A stretch of 64,000 nucleotides of DNA from Hyaloscypha bicolor E. Taxonomy: Eukaryota > Ascomycota > Leotiomycetes > Helotiales > Hyaloscyphaceae. Made by a program: the position numbers and the translations under genes. The stretch is from the NCBI RefSeq assembly GCF_002865645.1, contig NW_020194555.1, forward strand, positions 248,001 through 312,000, in the 5' to 3' direction. The first letter of the stretch is position 1, and the number at the start of each line of letters is the position of its first letter. The notes below the pieces were generated by a model, which had not been told where the DNA came from, made no database searches, and saw nothing but the letters and a program-made list of their open reading frames with translations. Positions 34,330 to 46,700 of the stretch are shown here, piece after piece.

Positions 34330-34545
34330 TGCATCGTCAAGGTTTTCGGGGGCTGCGGCGAGGCCGACGGAGAATTCTGGGTGGGTCCGGGTAAGAGGGA
34401 TAGAGAGCGTACGGTGAGATACCAAGCGACCGAGCGAGGGAAGGGTTGAGAAAAGATTAAAGAGGAAGATAATTGAGGAGTAAGGGGAGTACGACTTTTA
34501 TAGATATTAAAAGCAGCAGCTGGCCTGTATATACACCTTGCCCGA
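34330..34545 (-). promoter_or_regulatory. Possible minus-strand promoter and first exon
   Basis: Read on the minus strand, CTATAAAAG (about 34505) is followed by a CT-rich leader and then an open stretch SVGLAAAPENLDDAAGL that runs into a GTATGT donor near 34285. There is no in-frame ATG, so if this was a gene start the ATG is lost. It is close to the right end of the 12-kb block. Confidence 0.3.
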
Positions 34546-34764
34546 TATAGCGGGCGCTAAACCTAGGGGGGTAGACACCACACGTAAGATTACTAATAAT
34601 TCAAATATATTTAGACTTAGATAAAAATACTTAAATATAATAATTTATAATATAATTCCTAAATCAGAAAATAATTATTTTTTACCAGTTTCTTTTATTA
34701 TATTTCCTAAAACTATAATAAATATAAGTAAAAAAAGAATCTAGCCTATAACCAGTATATCAAA

Positions 34765-35272
34765 TGAATAGAGTAAAATAGAATAATGGCTATAATTCTT
34801 ATTTTAGTCAAGTATAAAACCCGTTACTCTTATTTTATTCATATATTATTCAAGTTATTCATGAATATTCATAAATAACTTGAATAACGCACGTGATCTA
34901 TACACGTGATAGAGCTAGCCTAGTCAGGTAAGGCTCCGGGAGGGCACGCACCTAGCGCCACCTTGCTACCCAATCAGGTAGTAATAGTACTTGGTAAGCG
35001 AATGGAACCTTAGTAATACTTCTAGTTTATTATTATAGAAAATTAGTATTTAAGTACCCTTATATAAGCACTAGCTTAGCTTATATAAGGCTGCTTAATA
35101 GGTATCTTAGTTCTTTTTTAAAAATTTAAATATATATTAATTTATTGCAACCACGTGACTTATACGTGATTATTCATAGTTATTTATGGTTATTCATAAA
35201 TAATTATTCTATTTTACTCAACTTATTTAAGTTACTCGTTACTCATATTTTATTCAAGTTATTTATAATATA
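34765..35272. mobile_element. MITE-like insert in the outer gypsy element
   Basis: Replaces about 240 bp present in element E at the matching place. GAGTAAAATAGAATAAT occurs in opposite orientation near both ends, and repeated CACGTGA/TACGTGA motifs occur inside. A local hairpin (TTATTCAAGTTATT and complement) sits at 34850-34890. The centre (34900-34990) is GC-rich. The missing host bases suggest insertion with deletion. Confidence 0.5.
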
Positions 35273-37059
35273 AGTCTTTGAAAAATATATATAAGAAGTT
35301 ATAATAGAAATTATAAGAAATATTATAATAGTTATAATAATTAAGCTAAAATAAATAAAGAATCTAAATAATTATATTTTAAAAAAAGTTAGTTTTAAGT
35401 ATAATTAGAAAATATTATTCAAGTTAATATAGCCTATAATATAAACCTAGAACTAAGAAAACGAATTTACTATAAATATTATAATAGAAATCAAAATAAT
35501 AATATTAATTTAAAATATATTTATATTTTTTAGTTTTAATATTTATTAATAAAAAAGCTTATAAATTATAAATATATTTACTAATTTAATAGAAAATAAT
35601 ATAAAGGGCTATTTAATTCTAAATAAGAAAGTATTTCCTTTTTTTAATAAATACTAGTAGTTTAACTAAATTATTTCCTAAATTCAAAAAAGAGAATTTA
35701 ATTATAACTTGAAAATATAACTTAAGAATATCTAAAGAATAATAGAAGATATCTAATTTACTAAATAAGAAAGAAATAAAAGAACTAGCTAATTAGAATT
35801 TATATATAAAAGCAAATAAGTTATATTTAAGAAATCTAAATAGCTACTTTATTTTAAAGGAAATTATATTAGAATTACTAATATTTTAGATTTTAAAATT
35901 AATAAATAATATTAAGATTTAGCTATAAATAGTATTTTTATTAATATTATAACGGGTTTCTTATTAAAGAAAAAAAGAAAAGAAATAAAAATAACTAAAA
36001 AGGTTTTCTAAAAACGAGCTAAAATAAAAAAAAGCTATTTTATATAAAAGACTAGAAAAATACTATTTCAAAAATAATAAATAATAAAATAATAAATAAA
36101 AAAATAATAAATAAAAAAATAATAAATAAAAAAATAATAAATAAAAAAATAATAAGTAAAAAAATAATAAATAAAAAAATAACTTAATTAAAAATATAAA
36201 TATTAATATTTCCGGAAATAAATAAAATAAATTAGAAACCTAATATATTTTTAATTATAATAAATATAAGATTTCTAAAATTAATAATATTTTAATAAGG
36301 CTATTAAAAAAAAGTAATTATTTTATTTCTAAAAACTTAAAAAGAAATAAGAATATTTATTAATATTTAAAAATATTAGATCTAGCTATTATATTTTAGA
36401 ACTAATAAATTAAGAATAATATTTACTATTTTATAAATAGGAAATACTATTATATTAAATATAATTAAATATATTAGGAAATCTATAAAGCTAGTAGCTA
36501 TAGCTTATATAATAAATAAAATATTTAAGGAATTAGAAATACTAGTTTAAATATCTAATATTAATAGAATTATTTAATTTAAAAATATTAATATTAATAT
36601 TCGAATATTACTAGTTTATAAATATATTATATAATTTTCGTATTTCTAATTTATATTTTAAGAATCTTAAAAGAGTATTAAATATAAAGAAATAATTAAT
36701 ATTAGAATTAAAGTTAATATTTTTTCTAAAAAGATTTCTAGAAATATTAGTAAAATAGTATATAATATTATAGATTATTAAATATCTATTATTATTAGGG
36801 CTAAATTTAAATTTATAAAAATAATAAAGTTTAGAACTAAAATTATAAATAAAATAAAATATAAAAATACGTTTTTTCTAGTTAAAAGAATTTTAAAGAT
36901 TTTATTTAGTTAATTATTTTTAGTAAAAATAAAAATAAATATTATATATAAAACTAATAATTTATAAAAAAAAAGATTTATTAATTCTAAAAATAATTAA
37001 AATACTTATAATATTATAATTATTTTATTTTCAAAAAATACCGGAAAATAAAAGAAAAT
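35273..37059 (+). pseudogene. Later gag/pol remnant of the outer gypsy element
   Basis: Aligns along its length with 51560-49830 of element E on the other strand. No intact frame. It ends at AAAAT 37055-37059, the target duplication of element D, and resumes at 63841. Confidence 0.75.
36091..36180. repeat. 15-bp microsatellite, six units
   Basis: AATAAATAAAAAAAT is repeated six times with one variant (AATAAGTAAA). The corresponding place in element E has a single, GC-richer unit, so the array expanded in this copy only. Confidence 0.9.
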
Positions 37060-37332
37060 TATTATAGATATAATATTTAGGGTTTAGAAAGTAAAATAGA
37101 AGGCTCTTATAAAAATAATTCAAAGATAAAAAAGGAAAAACTAGAATATAAAAGGCTATAAGAGAATATATATATCTTATAGTATACTAGTCCCGAAAGG
37201 GCTTAGTTTTCTAAATATCTCTAGTGTATTTCAAGTATATTTCTCTAATAAGGCGGCCGTATTATATATATCTAAAAGATATCTAGTATCTGGCTAGGTA
37301 TTTCAGATATCGGGTATCTGAAAATTATAATA
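37060..37332 (-). repeat. 3' LTR of element D
   Basis: 273 bp. Read on the minus strand it starts TATTATAATTTTCAGATACC and ends CTATAATA. Homologous to 39668-39941, 59223-59506 and 63562-63835. Confidence 0.9.
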
Positions 37333-39667
37333 TTATTTCTTCTTTTAGAATAAGCTCGTTCCCGAGTTTTATAAAAGCTATTAATTTATCTAATTTCGTA
37401 TTATTTTCTTTTTTAAAATAAACTAGTATTTCAAATATAAATATTATATATAAAAGACTAATATTTTTAATATATAACTTAAAAGAATTTATTATTATTT
37501 CTATATAGTTCTAAATAAGTATTATTTTTTATATAATCTAGCTAATATTATAAGTTTTATAAGAGTTCTAGTATATTAATATTATTATTATAAAAGCTTT
37601 ATAAAACTAGAGAGCTATTACTTAATACTAAAGCTAGATATTAAACTAGATTCTTATTTTAACTAATTTATTAAATTCTATATTTTAGCTTATTCTTACT
37701 AGCTTAATTATAATAACTCGTTTAATATTATATTTTTTTTTATTATTCTCTAGTATTAATAAGGGCAGTTCCGAATTTATTTAACTTAATAAAAAATTCT
37801 AAAAGTCTTTTTATAACTTTTCTATATAAAAAACTAGATATATCTTTATAATTTCTAGTAGTTTTAGGAAAAATAAATAGCTATATTATTTTAGAATCTC
37901 AAATAGGCTATTTATTTAATTTTCTAGCTTTTGGCTCAAATAATCGGATTTCTAGTATTTTATAATAATTTATATTTTATTTCTAACTTTGAAATTAATT
38001 AAATAGTAATATTTATTAGATTATATTATATATTATTCCTGTATTTATTTTATATAGCCTTAAGTAAATTATTATAATTCATGTAATTAATTTACTAATA
38101 TTTTAGTTTTATTTCTATTTAGTTTCTCTTTAGGTAAATTAGCTTTAATAGAGAAGTTCTAATCCAGAGAAATATAAAACTTATAGCTCTTTTTAGTTAT
38201 AAATAGAAACTAGCTAATAGTTTTATACTAAAAACAGGCTTATTAATAATTAATTATAATAACTTATTTATTTTAATTATTCTAGTAATAGTTAATATAT
38301 AAATATAATTTCTAATTAAAGTATTAATTAATAATCTTTATTTATTTATTTAAAGATAATTAGCTATTAAAAGTTTAAGCTTTATACTAATTCTTATATA
38401 AAATTCGCTTTAAAAATCGAATATAAATTAGGATTTTTAATCTAATATAATTATTTCTAAAATATCTATTTAATATATTATATAAAATAAAAATAAAAAT
38501 ACTAGTTACTTAGCTATAATTATATTTTATATAGGAATTATAATTAGGTATTTAAATAAGTAATTTACGAATATAGTAATTATATTATAGCCCGGTTTGC
38601 TTTCTAGATAGCTTTTAAAATCTATAATAATATATTATTAGAAGTAATTAAGAACTAAAAAGAAATAAAGTAAATTAGGCTTTTTATTTCTAGATATATA
38701 TAATCTCTTATAAATATAATAATTATTATAGTATTAATTAATATCCTTACCTATAAATAGCTAGTAATATTATTTCTTTAATAGCTAATAAAGCTTTATA
38801 TATCTAGGATATTTAGAAATGAATTTATTATATATTTTATAAATTAGAATAATCTATAAAAATAATCCGAGAGTTATTTTATTCTCTATAATATAAAGTT
38901 TTTTATAATATAAAAAGAAGCCGTTTTATAATATTTAGATATTATTTTTAGTTTAGGCTATTATATATAACTTTTCTAAATCTAGTAATATATAATTATT
39001 TTATAAGATCTTATTTATAAGTTATAAACTACTATATTTGGTAAGAGTTTCTAATAGTACTTTTATAGGGGCTATTATAGCAGAATTTACTAGTAAAGCT
39101 TCTAAAGAAATATTTTCTTTTAAGGAAATTATATTTTTAATAAGAGTATTCGTTTTCGGAAAGTTTTTAGTATATATTTGATTTTTAGAACCAAATTTCG
39201 AATTAAGTAAACCGATTTTATAAAGTATTATTATAAGCTATAAGTTATAGATAATCTTTGAATTAATTTTATTTTTAGAAAGAAATACTTAAGTTTATAG
39301 CTTTTTCTTAATCTGGCTCTAAATATTTATTTTGTTTTATTTTTATAATAAAGTATTTATTTATTTATTTAATTTTCTAAAATAATATATAAGTTTAAAA
39401 TAATAATGAAATAAAAGTTTAATTTATCTAGTTTATTAAAAAGAGAATTTTTTAATAATTATAAAGTATTTTAAAATATAATAATTAGAATAAACTTTAA
39501 AGAAAATATTTTAAAAGCTCACTAGTTTAGTTTTCTATTTCTCTAATACTTATGCTATAATAAGTATTTCCTTATTATATATATTATAATTAAGCTTTAT
39601 TAGAAATATAGTTTTGGAAAAATAAGCTATAAAATACTAAAGATCTATTTTTAGGTTTTATTAAAAG
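37333..39667 (-). pseudogene. 3' pol part of element D
   Basis: Matches the integrase-to-tail part of element C (57000-59220) in opposite orientation, including the pre-LTR tail and a purine-rich tract (37335-37350). Contains a RIP-mutated 36-bp palindrome at 37443-37478. Confidence 0.8.
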
Positions 39668-39941
39668 TATTATAATTCCCAGATACCCGGTATCTAAAAT
39701 ACTTTACTAGATACTAGATATTTTCTAGATATATATAATATAGCTACTTTACTAGAGAAGTATATTTAAAATATATTAGAGATATTTAGAAAGCTAAGCC
39801 CCTTTAGAACTAGTATATTATAGGATATATATATTTTTTTATAGCCTTCTATATTCTAGTTTTCTCTTTCTTAGCTTTAAATTATCTTTATAAGAAACCT
39901 TTTATTATACTTTTCAAGTCCTGAATATTATACTTATAATA
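39668..39941 (+). repeat. 5' LTR of element C
   Basis: 274 bp, starts TATTATAATTCCCAGATACC. Strongly RIP-mutated compared with the 3' copy. Confidence 0.9.
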
Positions 39942-40743
39942 GTATTTAAAGCTTACTTTCTTTAATTCTATAGAGGATTTTAAATAAACTAATTTAGAAT
40001 TATTAGTAATATAAGTATTACTAAGATAATAGAACCTCAGAAATATAAATAATAGATTCTAGAATAATAAAAGCAAAAAGCTTTAGAATTCTTAGAGGAA
40101 TTAAGTATTTATATCTTTATAAATATATACTAGTAATATATTAGAAATCTTTCTCGAAAACCCGAAAATTAAAGAACCTCGAATAAAGGCTACTTTTTAA
40201 TCAAGTTCTAGAATAATAGGTATATATAGGCTAGTAACCTAACTATTACCCTTAAGTCCTATTCTATAACTTTATAGGCCCTATATATATACTAGTAATA
40301 AAACTACTAGAGAAAATATAATAAAGGAAAAATATAATAGATTAATTTCTTAGAATATTATATAATCAGGAACTATATTAATTTCTGCTAAGGCTTCTAG
40401 TAAAGCTCTTACTAGTTTAGGTTATTCCGTTAATAGTTTTTCCTAAACCAATATCTTATTAGTATTTCTAAAGAATTTATAATCGAGTTTATAGAAATAG
40501 AATTCTCTATTTTTATTATAAAGCTTTTAAAGACTAATAACTATATTATTACTAGAGAGTTATATAAATAGGCCAAGAAATCTAATATCTTACTTTTAGA
40601 TATTAATATTATTATAAAAAGCTACTAGGAAAATATCTAAAGAGCTATTTTATATAAGAATACCTATAGTTATAATAAAGCTATTTTCGAGAATATTAAG
40701 TTCTATAATACTAAGCTCGAGAATAATATTAAATACTATATAG
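39942..40743 (+). pseudogene. Leader and 5' gag of element C
   Basis: Aligns with 63540-62750 of element D read on the other strand. It ends at ATAG 40740-40743, the duplicated target of element E. Confidence 0.8.
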
Positions 40744-41046
40744 TATAGGAAAGAAACTATAATAAGACAAAAACCCATATAAAGTATACTAGAATATAAA
40801 ACGTAACTTAATAGTAAAATAATAAATTAAAAGTATAAATAGTAAAGTATAAATAGTATATAGTATATAAAAGCTTAATTAATTAAATACTTATAAAGAA
40901 TTATTCTCTAAATCTATAGAAAAACTAGCTTTCTTATATAATTTCTGCAAGTTATATATAAAAGGCCGCGGCCTTTACTATATAACTTAAACCTCAAAAC
41001 TACTAAAATAATATAATTTTTAATAAATATAGCCTGCTATATTATA
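40744..41046 (-). repeat. 3' LTR of element E
   Basis: 303 bp, same length as the 5' copy. Contains a GC-rich version of the 36-bp palindrome (40951-40986). A purine stretch (AAATAAATAGGGAA on the minus strand) lies next to its inner edge. Confidence 0.9.
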
Positions 41047-43788
41047 TCTAATTCCCTATTTATTTATATTTGTTTTTTAAGTACTAAAAATAATAGAAAA
41101 ATCCTACTTAGAATCTAAAATAATAAAATATTCAGGATTCTCCTTTATTAGTTAATCTAACTTCTTCTTTATATACCTAAAATAAGACTTATTATCCTTA
41201 AATAGTCTTATTTTATACTTCTAAACTTGCTTAAAGGCAATCCGAATTCGCTTAGCTATATTCTTATACTAAATCCGATATAGTTCTCTATATTAATTAG
41301 TATTTACCTTTAATTATTACTTAATTTCCGCCTTTATTACTAGGTATTAAGGAAGCTTATTATAATAAATTATATTATAAATTATACTAATATATTCTAT
41401 ATAGATAGCTTCTTTAAATTTCGTATTATTTATAGTATTCTTAAATTAATCTTTAATAAAAGAAGAAAGCTCTAGATAAGAGGCTTTAATAACTTTATAG
41501 GAGACTTTATTTTTATATATTCTATTTTTAATAATAACTAGACTTATTAGAATTATAATAAAAGGCCTATTAAGTAGTAAATTATTATTAAGCTATTCTT
41601 TAATTTATATATTATTCGAGAATTAGTACTTTCTTATAATTCCAGACTTATAGATTACCTAGCTAAAGGCATTTATTTATCTAGTTAAATAGACTATATT
41701 TAGAGTCTTTTTTCCTATTATCTTTAGTAAATACTCGCTTATTTTCTTAGCTACTTCTAGCTCAAATTTATTAGAAATAAAGAAGTAATTAATATCTTTA
41801 AAGAACTTCTTACTAAAGATAGTAGCCTTCTTATAGTTTATAAGAAAAATATAGCTAATATTCTAAGGCTTTTTACTAAGGTAGAATTCGCTATTTAAAG
41901 CTTTAGTAATAGCTAGATCTTTAGTATTACCTTTATACTAATTATAATTAATATTTCTAGAAATAAAATATTTGGCTAGCTAAGGATAAGTAACTAGGTA
42001 AATAGGATACTTGCTTAATACTTTATAAAATCCGAGCTATATTAATAAATCTACTATTAAAAGTTAAAAGGCTAAAATAAAGTAGCTATTACTAAGATCT
42101 TTATATATTAATATATTATTTTTTTAGAGATAGAAATATAGTATTTTTATTTCTTTTATTAAAAGCTTTCGAATACTAAGCTTCTTAATTTACTTTAGGT
42201 AATTCTTCTTATAAATATAGCTATTAGTACCTAGATTAGTAATACTAGACTCAGGAATAGGGACTATAGTATTAAATTAAAGCTATAGATTAGGGCGGAA
42301 TTAATTAGAAATATAATACTTATATTTATTTTTCTTAATTTCCTGGTTCTTAAAAAAGAAATCTTATATTTTCTTATTTACTTAAGTAATAGAAATATGC
42401 TTCTTGCTTTTAGTAACTTTATAGATCTTAGTAATTAGCTTTAGAGTATTCTTAATCTCTTATATATTAATAGAGAAAGTATTAGTAAGTTACTAAGTAT
42501 ATATTATATAAGAAGCTTTAAAGAATCCATTATTAATCCTATAGTATTCTTGCTTATAAATAGGTCCTATAATACTACTATATACTTTCTTAAAAATATA
42601 CTTATTTTACTAAATAAGTATTAACTTTTATTTAGCTAGTATCTTATAGGTATACTAAATGCTTTTATTAAGTTCTCTAGACTTAATACCCTTAGTTTTC
42701 CGCTTTTTAGTTCTGGATATAGTTATAGAAATCTTCCTAGATAGTATTTTTTTTTTTAGAATAAAGAGTTCCTCTTTACTTTTTTCTAGTTTACTAATCT
42801 TATACTTAGTTTAGTACTTAGATCTCTATTATTTATTAGAAGTCTTAGGCTTAGCTTACTCTTTATTCTTATTAGGTTCTTCTTATTTAGTTATACTAGT
42901 TCTACTAGCTTTACTAGCAGTTTTCTTACTAGGCTCTATTAAATTAGCTCTATTTTTCTTAGCTAGATCTAGTTAAGTCAAAACTGAAATTATAATAGGG
43001 GCCTATTTTTTAGGCTTATCTCGGAAAGCAGGAAAAGGCTTATTACTATAAACTCCCTTAATTAGGATTCCGGAAGTATTAAAGATATATTATCTAGTTT
43101 TAAGATTATTAGCTAATAGTAGCTTAAACTCTAATTCTCTATATTCCGAAATAGCTTTAGTATACTTAAGTACCTTAGTAATATCTAATTTAGTAAATAT
43201 ACTAGTATTCTAATATTTCTTATTCCTAATATATTTTAAAGTAGCTTTATTAATTAACTAAATAGCTTTATATACTAAAGCTTTTATTTTAAAAAGAAAG
43301 TATAACTTCTTATAGATATTTTTACTAAGGTTATTACAAATATTATTAATATATTAGCTAAAAGCTTTATTATATAATATAATTTCATTCTAATTCTTAG
43401 TATTAAGACTATTTACTATAGTCTTAATTTTATTAAGCTTCTCTTATCTGTTTTTGGAAATGCCTTTAATAATATTCTCGAATTTCCTATTATTAGCTTA
43501 GTAGTTCTTTAGCTTCTTCTTAGTTAATTCTAGTCTAGTTCTGTCTCTAATAAAGGTTTTCTATTTTAAGAGCTTATTATATATACTACTTAGCTTATCT
43601 AGGATATTTATATTAAATTCGGTAATTATAGCTATTTTTTCTAGTATTAGTAAGCCTTCTATAATTACCCAAGCTCTTTTAATACTCTGAACTTTAATAT
43701 TATTAATCTATAGGCTTTTAATAATACTGCGGCTTATAAGAACTAGCTATTATACTTTACTAACTTAAGAAATCTATTTTTTGGCCAT
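41047..43788 (-). pseudogene. Extra ORF of element E, about 900 codons, unknown function
   Basis: From ATG 43788 a single minus-strand frame can be followed for 914 codons to the LTR edge. I checked the phase at 43123, 42241 and 41047. The interruptions are TAA/TAG where Gln would fit. The N-terminal third is Lys/Glu/Asn-rich and helical (LELTKKKLKNYQANNRKFE), probably coiled coil. A Ser/Lys linker (KKTASKASRTSITK) follows, then a globular part with QFRPNL, IVPIPESSITNLG and LGFYKVLSKYPIYLVTYP. The end is basic. It is not RT, RNase H, integrase or gag, and I do not recognise it. It lies where env or other accessory ORFs sit in gypsy elements, but no signal peptide or membrane helix is evident. 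A captured host gene is possible. Confidence 0.6.
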
Positions 43789-43789
43789 A

Positions 43790-46700
43790 TTATTATTCTT
43801 AATAGATTATAAAGGTATTATTAGTATAATAGTTATAGGTTATAGAATTAAAGATTTTCGAAATTATAAGAATTTCTTTTAAGTATATTCTAAAATAAAG
43901 AGTAAATTAGAATAATCTTAAATTATATAAAGGTATTATATATATTCGAGTTTTTCTTTTTTTCTAGTAAGAAAATAAAGCTAAAATAGTAGTATATATA
44001 ATAGGGAAAGTAGGTATAATAATTAGATATATTTAAGGTAATATAGTTATAAATTAGAAATAATTATAGAAGATAAAATATAAAATTAGGCTTTTATTAT
44101 AGAAAAAAATACAAATATATATATCTGAGGAAATATAATTAAGGAAATAATTAAGGTAGATTAAACTAAATAGTAATAATAGGGAAATAAGAAAGTAATA
44201 TAATAGAAATATAAATATAATAATAGTATTTAAAGTATTAAAATATAAAAGGAAATAATGAAAATTTCATAATATAGACGTGCTCTAATAATTCAAAAAA
44301 TAGTATAAAAGAAAGAAAATAATATAGGAAATATATAAAAGATAAGATATATAAGTATACTAAAGATATTAGGAAAACATGAAATAAGTATTAATAAAAA
44401 GGAAGTTAGAATAATAGAATTAAGAAATAACTTAGAATAAAGTATTACTTTTCCCAAAACTAATTTATATCTCTTCTAAATACTAATTGCATTTATTTAG
44501 TACTTATTAAAGTCGACTTTATATAGTATAAAACTATTTAGTTAGTTAGAACTTTAAAATAATATTTATATTTATAAAGGTAATACTAAAGGTATTAGAA
44601 TATATAGAAAAAAGAACTATAAGATAATATAAATAAGATTTATAGTATTATTATTAAGTTTGAAATAATTAATATTAAAGTTAATATAAAACATAAAAAG
44701 ATTAGGTATTTCGAATTAGTATTAAGGATATAGGAACTATTTAGATAATATTTAATAGTAAGAAATAGATTAATAGCAAGAATTAGTAAATTATATTAGC
44801 TTTTTAAAGAAGTAACTAGTTCCTAGTAATAAAATAGTATTATAGTTAGAGAAAGAGTTCTATATAAGAGAAGTTCTTTATAAAAGTAAGAATATATAAT
44901 ATACTAACCAAGTCTTAGTATATGCTTTTAAAATAGCTATAATATATATCTTAAGTATAGCTATAATTATATTAAAGAAGAAGTGGGTTTTCTAATATAA
45001 AATAGGCTTTAAATAAGTAGATCTAGTTTATCTAATATTTAAGAGATTCCCAGAATTACATATTATTAAATACCTTTAGAAATAATCTTTGGGTTTAATA
45101 AGGTTTCTCTTTTTTATTATAGAACTTCTAGTTTAGCTATTTTATCTATATATAACTTCTAATTCAGAAGTTTATTTAAATATTATAAGGAAACTTATAA
45201 TAGTAGTTTAAGTTAAAGTCGAGATCTATAGATATTATAGTCAAGCTTTAGACTAGTATAAGCTATAAGAATAGCTAGTTAAAAAGGCAAGTAAAGCTTT
45301 CTAAAAATTACTTTTAGTAAAATATATATAAAAGACTTCCTTTCTTTTTCTTTTTTTTTTCCTAATTTTAAATATAATTATTATTTATTATTATAATTCG
45401 GAATTAAGAGTTTATAAAATAATTTCTTAATTTCCCTATTTATTTTTATACTAAAAGAAATACTTTATATTTAATTTCCAAGATCTAGTAATAGAATTTT
45501 ATATATTAAGAATATTATCTAGTAGTAGTAATTAGATAGTAATAAGAAATAAGTAATAGTAAAGTTTATCCGACTTCCAGAATAGTAATCTAATAATAAT
45601 ATTCTCTAAAAATTATAAATAATAGTTAGAAGGAAAATTTAAAAGATATATAAAGAATTAAAAATAATAAGCTTTATTTTAGGTTAAGAAAAGCCCTTAT
45701 TATTAGATACTTTCTTTTAGTTCTTTATAAAAGAAATATACTTTACTTTCTCTAATTCTAGTAATTCTAGAATATATATAATAATACTAATAGCTTTCTT
45801 AATTTTCTAAGTACTATTTCGCTTATAATACTTTATAACTACTTCTTTTTCTAGTTCTATATTTATTTTAAAATATTTATTTATAGATATATACTTATTA
45901 TTAACTTCGTTTTTAGAGAAATACCAGAATTTATTTCTTTTAATAAATTACTTAAGTTAATTCCTAGTATATATCTTTTAAAATATAGTACTATTAAGTT
46001 CTTCTAGTATATAATATTCTTTTAGTTAATTCGTATATCTTACTTTATATAAGCCAAGCTAGTAATATAGTAGTTTCGTATTCCTTAACTTATCTTAATT
46101 TATTAATTTAATATTATATATAAGAATTAGATTTTTTTCGGAAATAGGCTTTAAATAAATCTAGTAAATAATATTAAATTACTTCTTTTCCTCTTAGTAT
46201 TATTTGTTTTTCTTTATTCTGGCTTCTTTAATATTTTTATTTCTTATTTATATTTGCTTTATATATATCTCTAGAAGTATTTCTTTATTATAAACTTTAT
46301 CTTATCTAAGTATTCTCTAGATTAGAAAGTATATTTCTATAAGTAATACTATTTCTCTATTATAAACTATATAAAAAAAGGTAAATCTAGTTAGTTTATA
46401 TATAGTAACTCGATTAGTAAATAGAATATATAATAGTAAATTCACCTAAGGCTTCTTTTTACTTATTATAAGTACTATAAATACTTAAATAATTAGTTAA
46501 TATTCTCTTTTAATTATATTATTTCCTTTGGAATTATAGGCCAAAATAATAATTTTATTAATTCCTAGCTTATTAAATTCCTAAATTACTATTTCTTTAA
46601 ATTCTAATCTACTATTTATCTTAAATTACCTAAATAAATTATATTTATAAATAATTTCTTCTTAAATAAACTTAGTAATCTTCTTACTAGTTAGGTTCTT

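Larger units (their letters stand above)
22510..34588. mobile_element. 12.1-kb inserted block with host-type decayed genes
   Basis: The outer gypsy element stops after ATTACT at 22509 and resumes with ATTACT at 34589-34594, continuing without gap relative to element E. The block between is far less AT-rich and carries non-retroviral genes on both strands. The ends show a weak inverted similarity: GTAGTATTCTAACCCC at 22532-22540 and GTGGTGTCTACCCCCC read inward from 34582. No transposase was recognised. It is consistent with a DNA-element insertion carrying cargo, of unknown class. Alternatives are a rearrangement or two truncated gypsy copies brought together. Confidence 0.55.

Noticed and set aside
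22510..34588. Starship with a DUF3435 captain
   Set aside because: No tyrosine-recombinase motif was recognised in any frame near either end, and the ATTACT site does not show the full TTAC-N-A pattern, so the class is left open.
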